Virus record (IMG/VR): IMGVR_UViG_3300031718_000096
Coordinates: 1-35,463 of that record
Source: a virus
Reading direction: 5' to 3' (one strand)
Length of the DNA: 35,463 bases
Shown in pieces: positions 16,140 to 23,723 of the stretch; positions within the stretch are counted from its first letter, which is position 1; each line of letters starts with the position of its first letter. The notes under the pieces are model-generated. The model had not been told where the DNA came from. It was given only the letters and a program-made list of their open reading frames with translations, and made no database searches. The position numbers were made by a program, and so were the translations under genes.

Positions 16140-17363
16140 TTAGCTCGCAATTCTCACCCCCAATTGTGGGTACTTGGTGCCCCATCCATACAGGATGTCG
16201 GCCCGAAGCGGAGCCCGGTCCAAGTTGATGTCATACATGCGGATAATGCGGATACTGACTCCTAATTCCCGCGAAGCAGCGCGATCGCCCATGTCGAGCC
16301 CGCCATAAAGCGGAAGATCGGCACAAACAAAAGCGAAAGCATCGGGATGGAAGCATATACCGCGCGGAGAGGAAGTGCCTGGCGCGCCTTGAACCGTTAC
16401 GGCAACGCCATTGCCAGGACTGTTTGATGCGTTCTGGAATTGCCCGGCGACGATGATCCCATTTCCATCAGGACCGGCGATCGGCAAGACTGCCGCGCCA
16501 GCGCCGACGGAAGCCACGGGAGCGGTGATTACCCATTGCGCTAGCGCGCCAGTAGATGCGCGGCTTTGTGGGTTCACGGCAAACACGCCCGCAAAAGTAA
16601 CAATGTCGCCGACATTTAAAATCGGCTGGTTTGCGGTCCATGCTGTCGTGATGATGTTTGCTCCGGTTTGATTGGCTCCGTTCACGGTGGGAGCGCCGAA
16701 TCCGCCGACGGGATTGCCGACGGTCTGGACGCGGACGTTCTGGTCCATGGCGAAGTCGAGTCCGAACGAAGTTCCCATCTCGCCCTTGGCATATTGTTCC
16801 GCGACCAGATCGGACTTCTGGAAAAGTCCCTTGAGAGCATCGACCAGGGAGGTATTCATTGCGGGAGAGTACGCAACGAAGCGCTGGCCGTCTCGCGGGA
16901 CTGACATTTCATCCAGTCTTTGCGCGGCTTGCAGGTAGGTCAGGTCCGAGTTCGGTATCGTCCCCGGAACACCAACTTCATTGAATAGATTCAGATATTG
17001 GAGCAATCCATCTGCGTCTATCCGGTTGGAAATCTGTGCGATGGATGGCCTGAGAAATCGATCCGAAAACTCATCGATGAAGAGTCCGAGTTCCTGCGAT
17101 GTGAAAGCCATGTCCACATGAACTTGGGAATTCAAGGTGAGTGGAACGAAAGTCTCAACGGCGTCCTGAAGCGCGAGCGCCTGACCAACCACCGCGATAG
17201 GACGAATCGGCTTGCGCAGGTTAATGCTCATGCCGATCTTCGCCCCATCCACACCAAAGTGCGAATCATATTCGCGCTTGATTCGTTTCGTGAATGATGT
17301 CTCGTTCACGAGAACGATCAAGGTTTCCTTGGTGATCATTCCGATGGTTAAAAGTTGATTCAA
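16140..17363 (-). CDS. Major capsid protein, P22 coat family
   Basis: A 407-aa protein. It starts with TTG at 17361-17363, seven bases after AAGGAGAA. The N-terminus (LLTIGMITKETLIVLVNE then NETSFTKRIKREYDSHFG) and INLRKPIRPIAVVGQALALQ are typical of P22-type coat proteins with the HK97 fold. The central VGDIVTFAGVFAVNPQSRAS strand region fits the telokin-like insertion domain. The C-terminus is FHPDAFAFVCADLPLYGG then IIRMYDINLDRAP. Directly upstream lies the scaffold gene, as in P22. It has only two cysteines. Its role is the T=7-type shell; the triangulation number is inferred from the family. A non-AUG start on the most abundant virion protein is worth noting. Confidence 0.93.
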   Translation of the reverse strand: MNQLLTIGMITKETLIVLVNETSFTKRIKREYDSHFGVDGAKIGMSINLRKPIRPIAVVGQALALQDAVETFVPLTLNSQVHVDMAFTSQELGLFIDEFSDRFLRPSIAQISNRIDADGLLQYLNLFNEVGVPGTIPNSDLTYLQAAQRLDEMSVPRDGQRFVAYSPAMNTSLVDALKGLFQKSDLVAEQYAKGEMGTSFGLDFAMDQNVRVQTVGNPVGGFGAPTVNGANQTGANIITTAWTANQPILNVGDIVTFAGVFAVNPQSRASTGALAQWVITAPVASVGAGAAVLPIAGPDGNGIIVAGQFQNASNSPGNGVAVTVQGAPGTSSPRGICFHPDAFAFVCADLPLYGGLDMGDRAASRELGVSIRIIRMYDINLDRAPLRADILYGWGTKYPQLGVRIAS

Positions 17364-17469
17364 AGTGTTCTCCTTTTCTAGTTGTCACTCAGAAAGGAAA
17401 AAACTTTGAAGAGGATGGATTAGGGGTCTCCGCTCCAATTAAACATTCTGAAGTGCTACTGCAACAAAA

Positions 17470-18504
17470 TCAATTTGCGCGGCGCGCGATTCGCATTGCC
17501 CGCCGGGCGCGAATGTATTCTTCGGTGCCGTCCACGCCTTGCTTTTCAGCGATATCCTCGAGCTTGGTTCCATGCGCCGCCGTGCGCCTTCCTCCAGGGG
17601 TGATGGGCTCCGGAGGCGCATTCCTCTGGCGCCTGGTTGTTCCATTTCCATTTGCGCCTGCGCGCGCGGTGAGCTTGTCCGATATTCTGCCAGCCTCGAT
17701 GATCTGCTGATTATTGGTCAACTTGTTCATGCGCTCAAATTCTTTCGGATTCTTGGCAAGGAAGTACAGTACGTCCGCGCTGTTATTCATTTCACGGATC
17801 GCAAAATCGACAGCAATCGGAAGAAAAAGTTTTTCGGCAGACTTCGCGATTTGGTCCCAATCATCATATCGATCGCGGGCTTCTTCGATTCGCACGGCAT
17901 GGGCATCAAGGACTTGCTTGACTCGTTCCTGTTCTTCCTGCATTCCTTCCTTATAATCTTCATTGCGCTTTGTCCAATCGATCATCTTTTCGAGGTACTG
18001 GCCCTCGTCCTGGAAGTCGATTCTCTTTGGTTTACCAGGCAGATCTGCAACATTTGGAGTCGATGAATCATCCGTAGGTTGTTTCTCGCCGCGTTCGAGA
18101 GCAGACAGCCTGGCCTCCAGCTTCGCCCGCGCCTCTCGTTCAATCCGCAACTCTTCCGCGATTCGCGCGTTGCGAGCAGTAAGTTTATTGACGCGCTTGG
18201 ACCAGTTTCCCTTAACAGGTTCGGCTTCATCGGCGATCCGCTGCGCTTTTTGCTCCGGAGTTTCCTCGACATGTTCGGCCTCCGCTTCTACTCGCTCGCG
18301 TTCAGCTTTTTGTTCGGCAGTCTCCGTTTCCGCAAGCGTGGCTTCGGCAGCTTTCCTTGCCGCTTCATCAGCCGCTTTCTTTTCAGCAGCCGGAATAAAC
18401 GGATCTTTCCAATTGTCTGAAACCGCATGCTCTATGGCTTCTTGGCTTTCGGTGGTGCTGGACAATACAAGATCGCTGGGTGTTTGAGCAACTGCGCGCG
18501 TCAT
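17470..18504 (-). CDS. Scaffolding protein (P22 gp8-like role)
   Basis: A 344-aa protein, extremely charged and helical. Residues about 35-130 are Ala/Glu/Lys/Arg-rich coiled coil (DEAARKAAEATLAETETAEQ and following; IAEELRIEREARAKLEARL). A middle KRIDFQDEGQYLEKMIDWTK segment is reminiscent of other phage scaffold/minor head assembly proteins. The C-terminus is basic (EYIRARRAMRIARRAN), as in P22 gp8, whose basic helix-turn-helix binds coat. There are no cysteines. It lies immediately before the coat gene with an AAAAGGAG ribosome site. Function rests on position, composition and the basic tail. Confidence 0.82.
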   Translation of the reverse strand: MTRAVAQTPSDLVLSSTTESQEAIEHAVSDNWKDPFIPAAEKKAADEAARKAAEATLAETETAEQKAERERVEAEAEHVEETPEQKAQRIADEAEPVKGNWSKRVNKLTARNARIAEELRIEREARAKLEARLSALERGEKQPTDDSSTPNVADLPGKPKRIDFQDEGQYLEKMIDWTKRNEDYKEGMQEEQERVKQVLDAHAVRIEEARDRYDDWDQIAKSAEKLFLPIAVDFAIREMNNSADVLYFLAKNPKEFERMNKLTNNQQIIEAGRISDKLTARAGANGNGTTRRQRNAPPEPITPGGRRTAAHGTKLEDIAEKQGVDGTEEYIRARRAMRIARRAN

Positions 18505-18518
18505 GTGGCATTCTCCTT

Positions 18519-18977
18519 TTAGCCCAAGCCTACAGCTGTGAATCCTTGCCCAACAATATGCCAGAAACCATTCAGAGCACGAAGCGTGACACCGCCGCCT
18601 GGAAATGCAGGAAGTGTGATCACGGTTTTTACGGCCACGCCAGCTTTAATGATCGCTGCCGGCGCGGTGATCGTATGCGCAAATGCGCTATCGGACCAAA
18701 TGTTGATTGAGACGCCATCATCACCACCAACAGAAGGGCCGCCAGGAAGCGGAGCGCCGAGAGTGATCGGATCAAGGGCGGCGGATTTAATCACATAATT
18801 TCCAGATGCATGCGGATTGATCGCATCTGGATTAGCAGCCACGCCTACCAGATTCGTGATCGGTCCTTGGAAGGAATCTCCGTCAACGATGTCTTGCTGC
18901 GCCGATTGATCATAAGAGCCACCAGAATGATTCTGCACTCCGCGTGAAGGTGTATTACCAGGTGTTGCGAATGGCAT
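18519..18977 (-). CDS. Capsid decoration/head-fibre-like protein
   Basis: A 152-aa protein between portal and scaffold. It is Gly/Ala/Pro-rich and mostly beta. The C-terminal segment (AFPGGGVTLRALNGFWHIVG) matches a knob or decoration motif seen in many phage structural proteins (…G..V.L.A.NG.W.V…). There is no signal peptide and no cysteine, unlike the exported knob proteins elsewhere in this genome. An AGGAGAAAAG site precedes the ATG. The likely role is capsid surface decoration or a head-fibre subunit. Not identified beyond the fold impression. Confidence 0.68.
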   Translation of the reverse strand: MPFATPGNTPSRGVQNHSGGSYDQSAQQDIVDGDSFQGPITNLVGVAANPDAINPHASGNYVIKSAALDPITLGAPLPGGPSVGGDDGVSINIWSDSAFAHTITAPAAIIKAGVAVKTVITLPAFPGGGVTLRALNGFWHIVGQGFTAVGLG

Positions 18978-18988
18978 TTTCTTTTCTC

Positions 18989-21205
18989 CTATTGCCCCGG
19001 TTGTGGGGGCTGTGGCGGCAAGAGCGCCGCTGAAAGATCGGGCTTCTTCTGTTCCGGGGCAGTTACTTCGGTGGGCGGTATCGGTTCCTGCGGCACTTCA
19101 TCGACAAACATCTTCGCGTGTACTTGCTCCATGAAGTGCGTGATCGTTGCAAGCTGCGCATCAAGCGCCCTCAGCCCAGCTTCGCCCTGGGTCTTGGCTT
19201 GCTGGATCAGCAATTGCACTTGCGCTTGTAGCATACTCGCTTCACGTTTTTGGTCAAGTTCTAGTTTTTTCGTGCGAATCATTTCACTCGCGCTATTAAG
19301 TTCCTTCACCACCGCATCGTGGCTCTGCATCATGGCCTGAAGCTGAGCCTGCACGGTCTGTAGCTGCTGTTTAGGATCGCCCTCGGCCGGATCTGGCAGC
19401 ACATTTGGAGGAATCATTTTTCGTACCCGGTCCGACATTGCCTGCGCTTCTGGGAAATCGAGATTCTTGAGGATCAAATCTCCGGCTACCTGCATCAGTT
19501 GCGGATAGGCATCGACCAGCTTCATGAGCGCAACAGCAGCCTCTTGACGCCTTGACTGATAAGTTTTGCCGACACCGACGGTGACATCGTAAGTGCCCGT
19601 GCCAACATCGTATATTGTTTTGATTGCCGCTTTGTCAGCGGCGAGTTCTTGGAGTCTTTCCTTTGCCTCTTCCTCATTGTCATGTTCCGAATTATAGATT
19701 CCGACATGAGTAGTTGTCCCATCCGGATTAATGATTCGTTGAAGCCGGGGAGCTGTGATGATCTTGGGCAAGAGATCGACAAGGATCTTTCCAATCTGTC
19801 GGATGAATCGCGCATGATTGCCCGTATAGTTCAGGATTGCGATGTCGCCCTGGTTTTGGCGGGCAATTACAGCTTCTCCAGATTCCTGCGGGCTATTCAT
19901 CTTGCCCATCGAAGCGTCTTGCAAACCGAATGTGGCCTTTAAGTCATTGTCGGCCTGGCGAATCATTTCCACCATGCCGCCAATCGGAGCTTCCTGCGTA
20001 ATTTGCTGTGGAGGCGGCAGTACCTGATCGCCAACTTTCACTGGTTTATACAGAAGCATGGGAAGCCGGCGCATATTCGCGCTTTCCCAGAGCTTTGAAA
20101 AACCTTCCTGCTGTCCGCTCGCCAAGAGCCATTGAGCTTTAGGGCTGAGTGCGACTTTTTCCGATGCTGAAGTTATCCAGTAGTTGTAGGCGCGCTGCGC
20201 ATCCTTTGGAACACGCACGGCCCCCGCAAGATATCGTTTTCCGTCCACATCGAAATCATCCGCAATGTCCGGCACAACGGGAATGCATTTCCCTGGCCAG
20301 TCCTTTTTATCGAGAGTCTCAATACCATTGATCTTCGCCCATTTCACCGTTGGCCGGTAGCGCTTGACAACTTTCTGCGGGGTTTGGCCATTCGGAATAT
20401 CTTCCTCACGAACCGTGGTTCCATCCTTCAAAAGCGCCAGAGTGTATTCTTCCTTTTCAATGTAGAAATATTCTGCCACGCGCACACTATCATGCTGAAG
20501 CCAGCCAGGAGCCTGATCACCCACGCTTTGCCAATCCGTCAAACTTGCAAGCGCGGAATCCGGATACTCTCCGCGGTACTCATCCTTCTGCACATTCTCA
20601 ACAATGAAACACCAACCCATATCCGAATAGTCGGGTCTCTTCGTGCCAGGATCTGAATAGACGGTAAATTGGTTACGGATCGCTTCAATCACGCAATCCA
20701 GATCCAGGGAATCGTCATCCGCATATTCGGTGAGCACACGAGCCCACATAATCCCGGTGCGCGCCATGCCCTCAAAGGTGCAATCGTAGGCGGTATCCGC
20801 ATCGCTGCGCTGCTCGACGTGGCGCACGTAACCCTGAATAATTTCCGCTGTCTTTACATTGGCTCCGGAACCAACAGGACTGACTTCAATGCCTTGTTCC
20901 TGGGATCTTTGATCGTTGCAGATCATCCGCAGGAATCCTGCGATGCGATTGATCGTCAGGCATGGCATATCCTCCGAAGATCTGGATGTGACAACTGCGC
21001 TATCCCATTGATCACCCAGAGAGAACTTCAAATCTTCAAGGCATTTTTTTCTGGTATCGCGCTCCGCTTCTTCGGCGAGCTTGAAACGTGCGCGGGCAAG
21101 TGCGAGGAATTGGCGTTCTTTACTGAGAGCTTCTTCGGCAACTGTCTTTTTGCGCGGCTTGGTTGTCGCGCGGAGCGGGGCTGAATTGGGAGACTTTTTC
21201 GCCAT
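18989..21205 (-). CDS. Portal protein, P22-like
   Basis: A 738-aa protein, close to the 725 aa of P22 gp1. The N-terminus is basic. The family pattern follows: FSLGDQWDSAV, then LTINRIAGFLRMICNDQRSQ, then residues resembling EIIQGYVRHVEQRSDADTAY and MGWCFIVENVQKDEYRGEYP, all typical of P22-like portals. The C-terminal 150 residues are coiled coil (Gln/Ala/Leu/Lys-rich), corresponding to the P22 barrel that projects into the head. The ring acts as DNA gate, packaging-motor dock and head-tail junction. The gene follows the GroES-like gene by six bases and begins the head operon segment that continues to decoration, scaffold and coat. Confidence 0.93.
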   Translation of the reverse strand: MAKKSPNSAPLRATTKPRKKTVAEEALSKERQFLALARARFKLAEEAERDTRKKCLEDLKFSLGDQWDSAVVTSRSSEDMPCLTINRIAGFLRMICNDQRSQEQGIEVSPVGSGANVKTAEIIQGYVRHVEQRSDADTAYDCTFEGMARTGIMWARVLTEYADDDSLDLDCVIEAIRNQFTVYSDPGTKRPDYSDMGWCFIVENVQKDEYRGEYPDSALASLTDWQSVGDQAPGWLQHDSVRVAEYFYIEKEEYTLALLKDGTTVREEDIPNGQTPQKVVKRYRPTVKWAKINGIETLDKKDWPGKCIPVVPDIADDFDVDGKRYLAGAVRVPKDAQRAYNYWITSASEKVALSPKAQWLLASGQQEGFSKLWESANMRRLPMLLYKPVKVGDQVLPPPQQITQEAPIGGMVEMIRQADNDLKATFGLQDASMGKMNSPQESGEAVIARQNQGDIAILNYTGNHARFIRQIGKILVDLLPKIITAPRLQRIINPDGTTTHVGIYNSEHDNEEEAKERLQELAADKAAIKTIYDVGTGTYDVTVGVGKTYQSRRQEAAVALMKLVDAYPQLMQVAGDLILKNLDFPEAQAMSDRVRKMIPPNVLPDPAEGDPKQQLQTVQAQLQAMMQSHDAVVKELNSASEMIRTKKLELDQKREASMLQAQVQLLIQQAKTQGEAGLRALDAQLATITHFMEQVHAKMFVDEVPQEPIPPTEVTAPEQKKPDLSAALLPPQPPQPGQ

Positions 21206-21211
21206 TCAGTC

Positions 21212-21562
21212 TTATTTCAGGACACCGGAACCTTCCACCTGATCAACGCCAAGTTCATTATGCGTGAACTTGTCAATGCCAATCCTAACAGGAGAATCGA
21301 TCTTGAACATGATGTCAGCTTCCTGAATCAGTACAATGCCTTCCTTGTCATAATCCGTGAAGCGTCCGAAAGAGATCATTTCGTTTGGCTTTACATCGTG
21401 AACCTTTGGACCAACGGAAAGCACAATCCCAATGTGCGCAGCATCCTTGTACTTTTTGGGAATGATGATCAGGCTGCGCTCGGGCTCATCGATGCGCCTA
21501 ACGAAAAGACGATCTCGCATGGGTTGCCAGGGAAATTGCAGGAGGTCGCTGCCGGCATGCAC
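21212..21562 (-). CDS. GroES-like co-chaperonin (Cpn10 family)
   Basis: The frame is open from 21685, but the first 40 residues look like non-coding Arg/Ser/Gly shadow. I place the start at GTG 21560-21562 (116 aa), with ATG 21518-21520 as a shorter choice that would cut the first strand. The match to GroES is clear: PMRDRLFVRRIDEP corresponds to GroES PLHDRVIVKR, then a mobile-loop-like SLIIIPKKYKDAAHIGIVLS corresponding to the GroES loop and GEVLAVG strand, and EGIVLIQEADIMFKI corresponding to the final strand. T4 gp31 and similar phage co-chaperonins cap GroEL to fold coat protein. Its position directly before portal, scaffold and coat fits that. The start codon is uncertain. Confidence 0.83.
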   Translation of the reverse strand: MHAGSDLLQFPWQPMRDRLFVRRIDEPERSLIIIPKKYKDAAHIGIVLSVGPKVHDVKPNEMISFGRFTDYDKEGIVLIQEADIMFKIDSPVRIGIDKFTHNELGVDQVEGSGVLK

Positions 21563-21674
21563 TTCTGCACCATTCGAGCTATGGGCGTAGGAAGATGGGC
21601 GCTCTAACCCATCCGGGCATCGTTTCCCGGTTGCGCTGGCCGCTCCTGCTCGGTCAGTTCTTCTGCCGGAAGGA

Positions 21675-21947
21675 TTATTCCGCATCTTCGGCTTTCTGAT
21701 CTTCGCAAGTTTCCGGTGCAGGTTGCTCCGCTAATTGCTCATCAAGCGGCATTCGTTGTGGTACATAATCTTCGACATGCTGCACTTGCGGAACACCCAT
21801 TCCTTGCGGCATGACGGGTTCATGAATATCTGCGCCTTCGCCGCTCACTCCTATGCCCATGGAAACACCGCCATGACCTTCTGCCGGATGAACAGATTCC
21901 CCTGGGATTACTGGTTCGTGCGGATCGCGTAGTTCGTTCATCATCAT
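21675..21947 (-). CDS. Small acidic Pro/His-rich protein, unknown
   Basis: A 90-aa protein, not recognised. It has a Met-Met-Met start in an ATGATGATG run that overlaps the stop of the upstream gene. It is rich in Pro, Glu, His and Gly (HEPVIPGESVHPAEGHGG, repeated as HEPVMPQGMGVPQVQHVE, so it contains an internal duplication of the HEPV.P unit). The C-terminus is very acidic (CEDQKAEDAE). Right after its TAA a minus-one frame continues with a similar acidic composition to 21604. It may be a disordered virion or chaperone-adapter protein. Confidence 0.6.
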   Translation of the reverse strand: MMMNELRDPHEPVIPGESVHPAEGHGGVSMGIGVSGEGADIHEPVMPQGMGVPQVQHVEDYVPQRMPLDEQLAEQPAPETCEDQKAEDAE

Positions 21948-22129
21948 CGTCCTCTCATCGCAGCGCCTATGCTGCGTCCTTTCTTTTTGTCATGCTTACG
22001 TTGCATCGCGCGCCCCTTGGCCGTAACCTTACTTCCTCGCATCGCGCCGATAGCGTTCATCGTTCCATAAATGGCGTGAGGGTTGTTGCCATATTCCTTT
22101 TTGAGTTTGTCTTCAAGAAACTTTGGCAT
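21944..22129 (-). CDS. Small basic phage protein, unknown function
   Basis: A 61-aa protein with pI clearly basic: an N-terminal FLEDKLKKEYGNNPHAIYGT segment followed by MNAIGAMRGSKVTAKGRAMQ and a Lys/Arg tail. Short proteins of this form (KEYG.NPHA.YGTMN..G.MRG.K.T.KG) recur near portal or terminase genes of many podoviruses and siphoviruses, from memory; function is not known. An AAAGGGAAAAG site precedes the ATG. The stop overlaps the next gene's start. The in-frame region upstream to about 22225 is open but lacks a start codon. Confidence 0.72.
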   Translation of the reverse strand: MPKFLEDKLKKEYGNNPHAIYGTMNAIGAMRGSKVTAKGRAMQRKHDKKKGRSIGAAMRGR

Positions 22130-22140
22130 CTTTTCCCTTT

Positions 22141-22189
22141 CGCGGCTCCGGCCGGAAAGCTCTGAGGGTAGCCCTCCGACCGGATCGCG
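22141..22189 (-). other. Structured intercistronic RNA (nested inverted repeats)
   Basis: In the 104-base gap between two small genes several complementary arms are nested: CGCG (22141-22144) with CGCG (22186-22189), CCGG with CCGG (22148-22151 and 22180-22183), and GAGGG/CCCTC around TAG (22164-22176). Together they could fold into one long imperfect hairpin just upstream of the ribosome site of the 61-aa gene. It may limit read-through or control translation. No U-tract follows, so it is not a classical terminator. Confidence 0.4.
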
Positions 22190-22233
22190 TGCCCACGCCT
22201 GCCACCCTGCCCAGGGAGCGGCAAGATCAATTC

Positions 22234-22611
22234 CTATTCGTCCTCTTCCTCTTTTTCTTCTTCCTCACCCTCGTTATCATCTGTTTCGGTGGATGCGTTT
22301 TCGCGCTCCTTATGTTTTTTGTTTCCCTTGCTTGGTCCTTCATCCTCGCTTTCAAGTTCATCTTTATCTTCCTTGCCCTTGATCTTGCCGCCCACTTTGG
22401 CGTGCTTTTGGATATGGGCCATCAACTTTTCGCCGTCTTCCTTGCCGAAGATGTGGGGCTGCTCTTCCCCGCCTCCGAAGTCTTCAGGGCCGCCGCCGCG
22501 CATCTCGTGATGGACGACATGCCCGCCGTCCTTACCAATCTCAATTCGAATTGCGTGAATGTGCCGAGGTTCCACTTTTGGTTTTGCTTGCGCTGATCGC
22601 ACTTCCGCCAT
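22234..22611 (-). CDS. His-rich/acid-tail phage protein, unknown
   Basis: A 125-aa protein. The N-terminal 80 residues have a compact pattern, HIHAIRIEIGKDGGHVVHHE then HIFGKEDGEKLMAHIQKHAK, which I recall from small proteins near terminase/portal genes of podoviruses. The C-terminal third is nearly all Glu, Asp and Lys, ending in an acid run. AGGAGGAATT precedes the ATG, a near-perfect ribosome site. It has no cysteine and no membrane segment. An acidic tail of this type could mimic DNA or bind coat/chaperone. Function unknown. Confidence 0.75.
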   Translation of the reverse strand: MAEVRSAQAKPKVEPRHIHAIRIEIGKDGGHVVHHEMRGGGPEDFGGGEEQPHIFGKEDGEKLMAHIQKHAKVGGKIKGKEDKDELESEDEGPSKGNKKHKERENASTETDDNEGEEEEKEEEDE

Positions 22612-22619
22612 AATTCCTC

Positions 22620-23723
22620 CTAGTGTTGCTCGTAGACAATGCTTACATCAGATGCCCCAGCAGCTGATCCGGTCATGCATAGAGCGTCTGCTGCCACATT
22701 CGTTGTGAGCGGACCGGATGAAGTGAACGGCACATCAACATCATCTCCAGCAAGGGTATTGGGATTGAGAAGAATTTTTCCCCATAATTGGGTTTGCCCG
22801 GTGCCGCAATTGGTGCCAGTTCCCTCAACCGGAGTAACCGTCATAGCTGTCGCGCTATTGTTGGAAATATAGATGTGACATACACGGATTTTCTGCGCAG
22901 CAACTCCTGCCACGATCTGGGTCGTTGTAGCAGCAAGGGCTGATATAAAAGCGGATTTGTTACAAGTGATTGCGCGGTCCCAGGAAACGCCGTTAAAGAG
23001 CAATGGCCCGGTGAGAGGAATTGCAGCACTAGTATTATCAGAAATGGCGAATGAAGTATTTGCATTACTTACTCCATCTGATCCCGCTCCCAAATTGGCC
23101 TGAACGGCTACGCCACCGTTGGAGTTTGTGCGAATCGTTTCAACGGTTACTCCGTTAGAACCGGCAACAAGACATGGATTCCCGCTTGTCGCAGAGCCGG
23201 AGGCGGCGCCATTGCAATTAGATGACGAACCACTTCCGATACCATTGGCACTAGCGTCGGCTCCCTGCTTTGGCCTATATCCAAAAGCCATGTAAGTGAC
23301 ATTCGCTCCAGCGCCGGTAAGGACCGTCACATTCACGCTAATCCAGGGGTAAAATTCAAACAGTGAAGATTGATCTGCGGTGATGGTCGTAAGTGGATGA
23401 ACTGAGGCTGAACCGACATCGGAACTTGGCCATACCACCCAAGTCCCAGGAGATGCATTGCTGTCCGGAGCTTGGTCAAGTTCAATCGAAACTGTAGCCA
23501 CGCTTCCGTTTCCAAATTCGTAGAGCGTCCAATTCGTACATCCAGTAAACCGATTGTCATAGACTGGAGAAGAGCGTCCCGTTGTCGTTACTGTGAAAGG
23601 TCCGATCTGGCAATCTGGAATTCCAAGCTGAGGAATGTTTTGCTGTGGTGCCGGTCCTTGCGCGAATGCACAGGACGCACTCAGCAGCATGAATGCAAGA
23701 AGTCTTTTCACCATTTTTGTCAT
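22620..23723 (-). CDS. Exported structural-type protein between terminase and portal
   Basis: A 367-aa protein from ATG 23721-23723, in an ATGA overlap with the terminase stop; ATG 23714 and TTG 23732 are alternatives. The signal peptide ends SCAFAQ. The mature protein begins with Pro/Gln and then beta-rich segments: NIPQLGIPDCQIGPFTV, SSLFEFYPWISVNVTV (binding-domain-like), and a C-terminal half with RVCHIYISNNSATAMTVTPV resembling domains that phages carry in baseplate or decoration proteins. There are eight cysteines in the mature chain, an even number. It shares expression with terminase and head genes, yet is predicted to leave the cytoplasm. Function unknown. Confidence 0.8.
   Translation of the reverse strand: MTKMVKRLLAFMLLSASCAFAQGPAPQQNIPQLGIPDCQIGPFTVTTTGRSSPVYDNRFTGCTNWTLYEFGNGSVATVSIELDQAPDSNASPGTWVVWPSSDVGSASVHPLTTITADQSSLFEFYPWISVNVTVLTGAGANVTYMAFGYRPKQGADASANGIGSGSSSNCNGAASGSATSGNPCLVAGSNGVTVETIRTNSNGGVAVQANLGAGSDGVSNANTSFAISDNTSAAIPLTGPLLFNGVSWDRAITCNKSAFISALAATTTQIVAGVAAQKIRVCHIYISNNSATAMTVTPVEGTGTNCGTGQTQLWGKILLNPNTLAGDDVDVPFTSSGPLTTNVAADALCMTGSAAGASDVSIVYEQH

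Noticed and set aside
22130-22233. N-terminal extension of the 61-aa gene (open frame with AAPWAGWQAWARDPVG)
   Set aside because: It has no start codon, covers a strongly structured stretch, and the ATG after AAAGGGAAAAG gives the usual family start.
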